A DNA stretch of 58,489 nucleotides, taken from NCBI GenBank assembly GCA_030156895.1, contig JASGLP010000012.1, forward strand, positions 1-58,489. The letters run 5' to 3'. Of this stretch, positions 43,972 to 50,963 are shown piece by piece (positions within the stretch are counted from its first letter, which is position 1; each line of letters opens with the position of its first letter). The stretch comes from Eubacteriaceae bacterium. GTDB lineage: Bacteria; Bacillota; Clostridia; Eubacteriales; Eubacteriaceae. The translations under genes and the position numbers were made by a program. The notes under the pieces were generated by a model. The model made no database searches, was not told where the DNA came from, and was given only the letters and a program-made list of their open reading frames with translations.

Positions 43972-44322
43972 ATGAAGCTTCGAGAAATTCAGGAGTTACT
44001 GGATGCGGTTGTTTTGGCGGGAGAAAATCATCTGAATGATGAAGTGCTATGTGGCTTTGGCAGTGATTTGATGAGTGATGTGCTTTGTTATGCGAATGAT
44101 GATGCCATTCTCTTAACCGGTCTGACCAATAGACAGGTTTTAAACACGGCTGAAATGGCTAATATGCGATGTGTGATTTTTGTCAGAAATAAGAAGCCCT
44201 CCGATGAGCTGATTCGAATGGCAGTTGAAATGGATATGCTGATCATGTCTACCCGCCTGATTTTATTTGAATGTTGTGGAATCCTTTATCAACACGGACT
44301 GGCTGGAGCAAATAAAAGATGA
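43972..44322 (+). CDS. DRTGG-domain protein
   Basis: 116 residues, comprising little more than one DRTGG domain (EVLCGFGSDLMSDVL, ILLTGLTNRQVLNTAEMANM). DRTGG domains also occur in phosphotransacetylases and CBS proteins and are thought to bind small ligands; no activity is known for the stand-alone form. The start ATG 43972 follows AAGGAG. It overlaps the next gene by four bases and opens the module that leads to the HydS-like protein. A second, related gene is at 46117. Confidence 0.8.
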   Translation: MKLREIQELLDAVVLAGENHLNDEVLCGFGSDLMSDVLCYANDDAILLTGLTNRQVLNTAEMANMRCVIFVRNKKPSDELIRMAVEMDMLIMSTRLILFECCGILYQHGLAGANKR

Positions 44323-44741
44323 CATATGAGTTGAAATTTGATGTGGAGCGGGGAGACTTTGAAACGGCTGGGTTGGCTTCCCGAAAAATTAAAAAAACGT
44401 TACAGCAGCTGGGCATCAATAATAAGACAATCCGCCAGGTATCGATTGCCGGATATGAAGGAGAAATGAATTTGGCTATTCATTCTGATGGCGGCTATAT
44501 TTCTTTAATGGTTTTAGATGGCGAGCTGGTTTTAGTCATCGAAGATACCGGCCCGGGAATACCGGATATTGCATTGGCCATGCAGGAAGGCTATTCCACT
44601 GCGGGTGATGAAGTTCGCGAAATGGGTTTTGGTGCTGGTATGGGCTTACCGAATATGCGCAATAATTCAGATGCCTTCGAAATTAATTCAGAGCCCGGTG
44701 TTGGAACACGGATTGAGATGCATTTTAACACAAAGACATAA
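44319..44741 (+). CDS. GHKL ATPase-domain protein, RsbT/anti-sigma-like
   Basis: 140 residues with a stand-alone histidine-kinase-type ATPase fold. The N-box region is VSIAGYEGEMNLAIHS, the G1 box DTGPGIPD, and the G2 box GFGAGMGLPNM. No dimerisation or phospho-acceptor domain is present, so it resembles RsbT/RsbW-type switch kinases. It is coupled to the DRTGG gene by a four-base overlap and precedes the HydS-like gene, suggesting a phosphorylation output for redox sensing. Confidence 0.82.
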   Translation: MTYELKFDVERGDFETAGLASRKIKKTLQQLGINNKTIRQVSIAGYEGEMNLAIHSDGGYISLMVLDGELVLVIEDTGPGIPDIALAMQEGYSTAGDEVREMGFGAGMGLPNMRNNSDAFEINSEPGVGTRIEMHFNTKT

Positions 44742-44765
44742 GAAAAGAAAAAATGAGGGTGAGAA

Positions 44766-46130
44766 ATGGATAAGCTTCTGCATTCCGTCTATCTTGACTC
44801 GGAAAAATGTTTGGGATGTACCACCTGTTTGAGGAACTGTCCCACTGGAGCCATCCGAGTCCGGGACGGGAAAGCAATTATAATTGAATCAAAATGTATT
44901 GACTGCGGAGAATGTATTCGTGTTTGTCCTCACCATGCTAAACTGGCCAAGACCGATCCTCTTTCGAAGATATCGCAGTTTAAATACAAGGTGGCCATTC
45001 CGGCACCTTCAATTCTGGGACAGTTCAAACCCAAATATTCTGTCGCAGAGGTACTATCGGCATTAAAGGCCCTAGGGTTTGACGAGGTGGTTGAAGTCGC
45101 TTATGGCGCAGAAGTTGTGGGTCGAGCATTGAAATACGAGTTTCATGCCAAGCGCTATCCTAAACCGCTTATCTCATCAGCCTGTCCAGCGGTGGTTAAG
45201 CTGATTCAGGTGCGCTTTCCGGAACTTACCGATAATATCTGTCGCCTTAAATCGCCGATGGCCTTAACAGCTCGTTTGGTCAGAAAGCGGCTCAGAGATC
45301 AGAAGGGCTTTAAAAATGGGGAAGTTGGGGTCTTTTTTATTACCCCCTGTGCAGCCAAAGCGACCATGGTCAATAATCCCTCATCCAGTGAGTATGACAG
45401 CTACGGTCATATTGATGGCGCTATCGCGATGAAGGATATTTTTTCGGATCTGCACCGCCAGTTGGGGCATTGTGAGTTGGATGAAGACATTGTTAATTCT
45501 ACGGCGGAAGGTTTTTCATGGGCTATAAGTGGTGGGGAAAGCCGCTATTTAAAGAACAAAAATGTCCTCCATGTCGATGGGATTCAGAATGTCATCAACG
45601 TGCTTGAGGAAATTGAATGTGGGAAATTGGAATCCATCGAGTTTTTCGAAGGCTTGGCCTGTATCGGCGGTTGTGTCGGCGGTTGTTTAACCGTGGAAAA
45701 CAATTATGTGGCAAAAATGTATATTGAAGAGCGGGCTAAATGTTTAAAAGAAACCTCCATCGTGCATATGTCTGAGGAGTATGTCAAGGAGATCTATAAT
45801 TCGGGAATGATGCATATCAAGGAAAGAATTTTGCCCCGATCGCCTGAACCTCTGGATCAGGATATTAATAAAGCCATTGAAAAAATGAAAAAAATCGAAG
45901 CAATCGAAGAGCGATTACCCCGCCTCGACTGCGGTTCGTGCGGGGCACCGGGATGTCGTGCTCTGGCCGAAGACATTGTCATCGGCAAAGCGCGAGAAAT
46001 CGATTGTGTGTTTGTTTTAAAAGACCGGTTGCTGGAACTGTCTGAACTCACCAATGAGCTTCTACAGCTGGCTCAGCCCACCGGCAAGAATAATGAGGAA
46101 AAGGGAGAAGCTAAAAATGAAAGTAAGTGA
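44766..46130 (+). CDS. HydS-like (sensory-type) [FeFe]-hydrogenase homologue
   Basis: 454 residues. Two N-terminal [4Fe-4S] sites (Cys15-18-21-25 and 44-47-50-54) are followed by an H-cluster domain with altered loops: SSACPAV (Cys140), TPCAAKA (Cys195) and LACIGGCVGGC (Cys299, 303, 307). Last comes a further FeS domain (Cys389, 392, 397, 414). All four cluster ligands are plausible, but the double cysteine of TSCCP and the lysine pair of PCxxKK are changed, as reported for sensory hydrogenases of the HydS groups. It lies directly before the catalytic HydABC genes. Sensing is inference. Confidence 0.85.
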   Translation: MDKLLHSVYLDSEKCLGCTTCLRNCPTGAIRVRDGKAIIIESKCIDCGECIRVCPHHAKLAKTDPLSKISQFKYKVAIPAPSILGQFKPKYSVAEVLSALKALGFDEVVEVAYGAEVVGRALKYEFHAKRYPKPLISSACPAVVKLIQVRFPELTDNICRLKSPMALTARLVRKRLRDQKGFKNGEVGVFFITPCAAKATMVNNPSSSEYDSYGHIDGAIAMKDIFSDLHRQLGHCELDEDIVNSTAEGFSWAISGGESRYLKNKNVLHVDGIQNVINVLEEIECGKLESIEFFEGLACIGGCVGGCLTVENNYVAKMYIEERAKCLKETSIVHMSEEYVKEIYNSGMMHIKERILPRSPEPLDQDINKAIEKMKKIEAIEERLPRLDCGSCGAPGCRALAEDIVIGKAREIDCVFVLKDRLLELSELTNELLQLAQPTGKNNEEKGEAKNESK

Positions 46131-46449
46131 CTTGTGTAAAAAGGATGAGTTTACCTGTCTGAACCCGGAGGTGGGTCTGGATGGTGAAATTTTAAACGGC
46201 TATGCCGGAGACCTGCTTAGTTGGGTGATGGCAAACGCCAAAGCTGGCTCAGCCTGGGTGACCATTCAAACCCATGTGAATATTGTAGCGGTGGCAACAC
46301 TTTTGGAAATGGCCTGTATTATCATCCCTGAAGGTGCGGAAATTGAGGAGTCTGCTCTGGAGCGCGCGATTTTAGAGGATGTTCCCATCATTGCGACCAA
46401 GCTCAATGCCTATGAAGTTTGTCGGGTGTTAGCGAAAGCTGGCATCTAA
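46117..46449 (+). CDS. DRTGG-domain protein, second copy
   Basis: 110 residues, again one DRTGG-like domain (EILNGYAGDLLSWVMANA, IVAVATLLEMACIIIPEG). The start ATG 46117 follows AAGGGAGAAG and overlaps the HydS-like gene by 14 bases. Its stop overlaps the PHP gene start by one base. It resembles the gene at 43972 in fold and length, though not closely in sequence. Confidence 0.78.
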   Translation: MKVSDLCKKDEFTCLNPEVGLDGEILNGYAGDLLSWVMANAKAGSAWVTIQTHVNIVAVATLLEMACIIIPEGAEIEESALERAILEDVPIIATKLNAYEVCRVLAKAGI

Positions 46450-47183
46450 TGGAAAAAATTGCCGTAGATCTCCATATTCATTCCTGTCTCTCCCCCTGTG
46501 GTGATGAGGAGATGACACCGAATAATATTGTGAATATGGCGATTATAAAAGAACTTGATTACATTGCGGTAACAGATCATAATTCGGCTAAGAATCTGCC
46601 GGCCGTTTTTGAAGTCGTTGAATCATTGGATGAAGGCATCTGTTTTCTGCCGGGGATTGAGGTAACAACCAAAGAGGAAGCGCATGTTTTGGCCTATTTT
46701 AAAACGGTTGAGCAGGCTCTTGAGCTGGATGCTATTTTGTATAAGCGACTGCCAAATATTTTAAACAAGCCGGAATTATTTGGACCTCAGCTAATCTTAA
46801 ACAGTGAGGACCAGGTCGTTGGTCAGGTAGACAAGCTCCTGATTTCGGCTACTGACATAGGGATTAGTGAACTTTGTGGCTTAGTCAATGAAATCGGTGG
46901 TATCATTGTACCGGCTCACATTGACCGAAAATCATATAGTATTATTGCCTCTTTAGGTTTTGTACCACCAGATCTGGCCATTAAAACGCTGGAAGTATCT
47001 AAGCAGTCGGATATCGAAAAGGTTAAAAAGAGCTACCGTTTTTTCAGAGACTATCAGTTTATCCATTCATCCGACGCCCACCAGCTGATGGATATTGCCG
47101 AGCGGGAATATTTTTTAGAACTTGCCGACCTGCAAAGAGAAACCCTGCTTATCTGGCTGGGAAAAGAACAAACGAGCTGCTGA
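46449..47183 (+). CDS. PHP-domain phosphoesterase
   Basis: 244 residues of the TrpH-like PHP type. Metal-binding motifs are DLHIHSCLSPCGDEE near the N-terminus, AVTDHNS, LPGIEVTT, and HIDRKSY and SSDAHQL further on. Likely activities are phosphoesterase or exonuclease; the substrate is unknown. It closes the tightly overlapping five-gene module. The stop codon lies inside the left terminator hairpin duplicated around repeat copy 11. Confidence 0.85.
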   Translation: MEKIAVDLHIHSCLSPCGDEEMTPNNIVNMAIIKELDYIAVTDHNSAKNLPAVFEVVESLDEGICFLPGIEVTTKEEAHVLAYFKTVEQALELDAILYKRLPNILNKPELFGPQLILNSEDQVVGQVDKLLISATDIGISELCGLVNEIGGIIVPAHIDRKSYSIIASLGFVPPDLAIKTLEVSKQSDIEKVKKSYRFFRDYQFIHSSDAHQLMDIAEREYFLELADLQRETLLIWLGKEQTSC

Positions 47184-47199
47184 TATTTTATCAGCAGTT

Positions 47200-47382
47200 C
47201 AGACTGAAAAAAGTTGATTTTATCTACCTGAGTACCGACAATTGGCTTTTCAGTTGTACGCCTCGGGGCGAACAGTTGCTGGAAACCGCCAATAATTAGC
47301 GATTTCGAATTAGGCAACTGTACGAATCCGCGTGCGGACTACGAAATCCAATTGGTCGGTGCGGGGTTTGTCTACACACTAA
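47200..47382 (+). repeat. Terminator-nested repeat, copy 11, with perfect 23-bp terminator duplication
   Basis: A 183-bp full copy, from CAGACTGAAAAAAG to TCTACACACTAA. Identical 23-base direct repeats flank it (47177-47199 and 47383-47405). Each is a complete hairpin, CTGCTGATA-TTT-TATCAGCAG plus TT. This is the clearest case of an entire terminator stem being the duplicated target. Confidence 0.93.
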
Positions 47383-47408
47383 CTGCTGATATTTTATCAG
47401 CAGTTTTT
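47383..47408 (+). terminator. Intrinsic terminator of the DRTGG-HydS-PHP operon
   Basis: CTGCTGATA and TATCAGCAG form a perfect nine-pair stem with a three-base loop, followed by TTTTT. The stem is duplicated to the left of repeat copy 11, but only this copy has the full T-tract. The following 47409-47600 holds no gene. Confidence 0.88.
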
Positions 47409-47601
47409 GCTTTTTGTAGAAAGAACCAAAAAACGAGTAAAATTTTAAAGGCGTTTAAAAATGAAAAATGACATTAAATCGTGGACGGCAAAAAAGTTCC
47501 CTCTTTTGGAGCATCTGTTTTTCTGATAAAAATTTTAGAGCGATGCATTAAAAAAAGGGGCAATATTATAAATAATTTGTGTGAAACTGGTAAAAATTTA
47601 T

Positions 47602-47641
47602 CTGTTATTTATATCACAAACTAATGTCGCTATGCTATAAT
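47602..47641 (+). promoter_or_regulatory. hydC operon promoter with possible Rex operator
   Basis: An extended -10 box TGCTATAAT (47633-47641) stands about 62 bases before hydC. Just upstream, CTGTTATTTATATCACAA (47602-47619) is an imperfect palindrome. On the minus strand it reads TTGTGATATAAATAACAG, close to the TTGTKAA...TTMACAA pattern bound by the NADH sensor Rex. It would cover the -35 region. The promoter is fairly secure; the operator is a guess from pattern. Confidence 0.5.
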
Positions 47642-47703
47642 AGACTAAGGAAATTGTAATTGCGGCCGTAAAGGTTTGCATAAATTTTGAGGAGGTTATT
47701 GAA

Positions 47704-48174
47704 TTGGCTGATTATGTACCAGTTGAAAACTTGGATGTGGTAAAAGAAATCGTCGCGGCACATAAAGATGTACCGGGATGTCTGATGGGTATCCTGCAGG
47801 AAACCCAGGAAAAATATGGTTATTTACCACTGGAACTGCAGAGCACAATTGCTGATGAACTACAGATCCCATTAACAGAAGTGTATGGAGTGGCAACATT
47901 TTACTCGCAGTTCACTTTAAAACCAAAAGGAAAATTCAAAATTGGTGTTTGTCTGGGAACCGCTTGTTATGTCCGTGGTTCGCAGGATATTCTGGATAAG
48001 GTCAATGGCCAGCTGGGGATTGCCACCGGTGAAACGACCGAAGATGGAAAATTCTCTGTAGATGCTACCCGATGTGTTGGTGCCTGTGGTCTTGCTCCTG
48101 TCATGATGATAAACGAAGAAGTGTTTGGACGTCTTGTACCAGGCGATGTTGCTGATATACTGGCTAAGTATTAA
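47704..48174 (+). CDS. hydC: Electron-bifurcating hydrogenase subunit HydC
   Basis: A NuoE-like [2Fe-2S] subunit of 156 residues. The four cluster cysteines lie in GVCLGTACYVRG and CVGACGLAPV. In HydABC complexes this subunit passes electrons between the flavin subunit HydB and the hydrogenase subunit. The start is TTG 47704, well placed after GAGGAGG. It is the first gene of the hydC-(ATPase)-hydD-hydB-hydA cluster, in the order known from Acetobacterium. Confidence 0.94.
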   Translation: MADYVPVENLDVVKEIVAAHKDVPGCLMGILQETQEKYGYLPLELQSTIADELQIPLTEVYGVATFYSQFTLKPKGKFKIGVCLGTACYVRGSQDILDKVNGQLGIATGETTEDGKFSVDATRCVGACGLAPVMMINEEVFGRLVPGDVADILAKY

Positions 48175-48176
48175 AT

Positions 48177-48722
48177 ATGAAAGAGCTCTCACTTCATTTA
48201 CTGGATATCACTCAGAATTCGGTACGTGCTGAGGCTTCCCTGATTAAACTGATCATTGTTGAATCAATACCGGATAATCTTCTGACCTTTTCAATCGAGG
48301 ATAACGGCAAGGGCATTCCCAGTGAGATGCTAAAAGGGATAACCGATCCTTTCGTCACAAGCAGATCCACCAGACGGGTGGGGCTGGGCTTATCGATGTT
48401 TGAAGCTGCGGCAAAACAATGCGGCGGAAACTTTGATGTACAGTCGCAAGTTGGCGTAGGGACCAGCGTTTTTGCCAGTTTTATCCATGATCATATTGAT
48501 CGGGTGCCGCTGGGGAATATGGCCGATACCATTGTGACAATGGTGATGTCATTTGGAGTGGTAGATTTACTTTACGAACATACTTATAATCAAAAGGTTT
48601 ATATTTTTGATACGCGGGAAATTAAGGAAGTCTTAGAGGTTCAAAGCCTTAATGAGCCTGAAATCCTGGCGTGGATCAGAGAAAACGTGGCAGAAGGCCT
48701 GGAAGAAATAATGGAGGAATAA
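48177..48722 (+). CDS. GHKL ATPase-domain protein of the hyd cluster
   Basis: 181 residues with an ATPase domain of the histidine-kinase fold: N-box LLDITQNSVRAEAS, G1 DNGKGIP, and G2 RRVGLGLSMFEAAA. No phospho-acceptor histidine domain is seen, and the last 70 residues are unassigned. In Acetobacterium the corresponding gene has been called hydE, which must not be confused with the H-cluster maturase HydE. It starts two bases after the hydC stop, so it is translationally coupled. Confidence 0.85.
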   Translation: MKELSLHLLDITQNSVRAEASLIKLIIVESIPDNLLTFSIEDNGKGIPSEMLKGITDPFVTSRSTRRVGLGLSMFEAAAKQCGGNFDVQSQVGVGTSVFASFIHDHIDRVPLGNMADTIVTMVMSFGVVDLLYEHTYNQKVYIFDTREIKEVLEVQSLNEPEILAWIRENVAEGLEEIMEE

Positions 48723-48725
48723 AAA

Positions 48726-49124
48726 ATGGCAAAGTCATTGGCTGAATTAAAAGAAATTCGCGAAAAAAAATTCAACGAAATGAATTTAAGAAAAGGCAAA
48801 GAAGGCTACCGTGTTGTTGTTGGCATGGCAACCTGTGGAATCGCCGCTGGCGCCCGACCGGTAATGGTTAAACTGATGGAAGAAGTAGCCGAAAAAAATC
48901 TTTCTGATGTAACCGTTGCCCAAACCGGATGTATCGGTTCCTGTCGTCTTGAACCAATTGTTGAAGTGTATAACTCAGAAGGTGAAAAAGTGACTTACGT
49001 AAAAATGACCCCAGAAAAAGTCACAAAAGTTGTCGACGAACACTTAAAAGGCGGAAAAGTCGTTGATGAATACACGATGACAGTCGTTGATGGTAAAGTA
49101 ATTGAACCCGCTAAGAAAGCTTAG
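48726..49124 (+). CDS. hydD: Thioredoxin-like [2Fe-2S] subunit HydD
   Basis: 132 residues. A basic helical N-terminus is followed by a thioredoxin-fold [2Fe-2S] domain with cysteines in MATCGIAAGA and QTGCIGSCRLEP. It resembles the N-terminal domain of HydB and probably joins the complex as an accessory electron carrier. The RBS is ATGGAGGAA, and the start follows the previous stop by three bases. Confidence 0.88.
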   Translation: MAKSLAELKEIREKKFNEMNLRKGKEGYRVVVGMATCGIAAGARPVMVKLMEEVAEKNLSDVTVAQTGCIGSCRLEPIVEVYNSEGEKVTYVKMTPEKVTKVVDEHLKGGKVVDEYTMTVVDGKVIEPAKKA

Positions 49125-49144
49125 TATAGGAGGAGAAGAGCAAT

Positions 49145-50944
49145 ATGGCATATAAACGTTCTCAGATACTGATTTGCGGAGGTACTGGTTGTACCTCGTC
49201 AGGATCTCAGGTGTTGGCGCAAGAATTGAGAAAAGAACTGGTAAAACATGATATTCTAGAAGAAATCGAAATCATTGTTACCGGATGTTTTGGACTATGT
49301 GAACTGGGTCCGGTAGTTATTGTCTATCCAGAAGGAACCTTCTATAGCCGGGTTGAAGCAAGCGACATCCCGGAAATGGTTGAAGAACACCTGGTTAAAG
49401 GTCGTCCGCTGGAAAGACTGATTTACTCAGAAAAAGGCGATGGACATCATCCACTGTCGATTAATGAGTTAGGTTTCTTCAAAAAACAAAAACGTATTGC
49501 CCTGGCAAACTGTGGTGTTATTAACCCGGAAGATATCGATGAATATATCGCTTTCAACGGTTATATGGCCTTAGAAAAAGTTTTAGGTTCAATGAGCCCA
49601 CAGGATGTTATCGATGAAATCAAGGCTTCTGGTCTTCGTGGCCGTGGGGGCGGGGGCTTCCCAACTGGTTTAAAATGGCAATTTGCTCATGATGCCTACT
49701 CAGAAGATGGTGTTAAATACGTTGCCTGTAACGCCGATGAAGGAGACCCTGGTGCGTTCATGGATCGTTCCGTTTTAGAAGGAGATCCGAATGCGCTTAT
49801 CGAAGCGATGGCGATTGCCGGATACGCAGTAGGTGCCGAAAAAGGTTATGTTTATGTCCGTGCTGAGTACCCAATCGCTGTTGATCGTCTGCAGATTGCT
49901 ATCAATCAGGCTAAAGACTATGGTATTCTGGGTAACAACATCTTCGATTCAAACTTCTCGTTCGATCTGGAAATCAGATTAGGTGCTGGTGCATTCGTTT
50001 GTGGTGAAGAAACAGCATTGATGAATTCTGTTGAAGGTAAACGTGGTGAACCTCGTCCTCGTCCGCCATTCCCAGCTAATAAAGGTCTGTTTGAACGACC
50101 AACGGTACTTAATAATGTTGAAACCTATGCTAACATTCCAGCGATTATCTTAAATGGTGCTGACTGGTTTGCTTCAGTGGGAACTGAAAAGTCTAAAGGA
50201 ACCAAAGTATTTGCTTTAGGTGGAAAAATCAACAACACTGGGCTTCTGGAAATCCCAATGGGAACGACCCTTCGTGAAATCATTTTTGAAATCGGCGGCG
50301 GGATTCCTAATGGTAAAGAATTCAAAGCAGCTCAAACTGGGGGACCATCTGGTGGATGTATTCCCGCTTCTCTGTTAGATACGCCAATCGATTATGATAA
50401 CCTGATTGCCATCGGTTCAATGATGGGTTCTGGTGGATTAATTGTTATGGATGAAGACAACTGTATGGTCGACGTAGCCCGATTCTTCTTAGACTTCACG
50501 CAGGATGAATCATGTGGTAAATGTCCGCCATGTCGAATTGGTACCAAACGTATGCTTGAAATCCTTGAACGCATCTGTGATGGTAAAGGTGAAGAAGGCG
50601 ATATCGAACGTCTTGAAGAATTGGCTGTTGGTATTAAATCATCTGCTCTTTGTGGTCTGGGTCAAACTGCGCCTAACCCGGTATTATCAACCATTAAATT
50701 CTTCAGAGACGAATATGAAGCACATATTCGTGACAAAAAATGTCCGGCTGGTGTCTGTAAACACTTACTTGATTTCACCATTGATCCAGAAACCTGTAAA
50801 GGCTGTGGACTCTGTGCGAAAAAATGTCCAGTTTCAGCGATCAGCGGTGAAAAGAAGAAACCGTATACCATTGATACGGCTGTCTGTATTAAGTGTGGTG
50901 CCTGTATTGAAGCCTGCCCGTTCGGCGCGGTAAAAAAGGCATAA
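49145..50944 (+). CDS. hydB: Electron-bifurcating hydrogenase flavin subunit HydB
   Basis: A NuoF-like subunit of 599 residues that carries the flavin and reacts with NAD+. In order: an N-terminal [2Fe-2S] domain (CGGTGCTSSG, GCFGLCELGP), the FMN/NADH sites (GRGGGGFPTGLKW, NADEGDPGAFMDR), the [4Fe-4S] motif ESCGKCPPCRIGTKRM, and two C-terminal ferredoxin clusters (CKGCGLCAKKCP, CIKCGACIEACP). The codon choice (AAA, GGT, GAA, CGT rich) looks like that of a strongly expressed gene. The RBS is AGGAGGAG. Confidence 0.96.
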   Translation: MAYKRSQILICGGTGCTSSGSQVLAQELRKELVKHDILEEIEIIVTGCFGLCELGPVVIVYPEGTFYSRVEASDIPEMVEEHLVKGRPLERLIYSEKGDGHHPLSINELGFFKKQKRIALANCGVINPEDIDEYIAFNGYMALEKVLGSMSPQDVIDEIKASGLRGRGGGGFPTGLKWQFAHDAYSEDGVKYVACNADEGDPGAFMDRSVLEGDPNALIEAMAIAGYAVGAEKGYVYVRAEYPIAVDRLQIAINQAKDYGILGNNIFDSNFSFDLEIRLGAGAFVCGEETALMNSVEGKRGEPRPRPPFPANKGLFERPTVLNNVETYANIPAIILNGADWFASVGTEKSKGTKVFALGGKINNTGLLEIPMGTTLREIIFEIGGGIPNGKEFKAAQTGGPSGGCIPASLLDTPIDYDNLIAIGSMMGSGGLIVMDEDNCMVDVARFFLDFTQDESCGKCPPCRIGTKRMLEILERICDGKGEEGDIERLEELAVGIKSSALCGLGQTAPNPVLSTIKFFRDEYEAHIRDKKCPAGVCKHLLDFTIDPETCKGCGLCAKKCPVSAISGEKKKPYTIDTAVCIKCGACIEACPFGAVKKA

Positions 50945-50963
50945 GAGGGGGGTTTTAGAAACG

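Noticed and set aside
662..47382. CRISPR array
   Set aside because: The repeats are dispersed, about 180 bp, and single at each site, with no spacers or cas genes.
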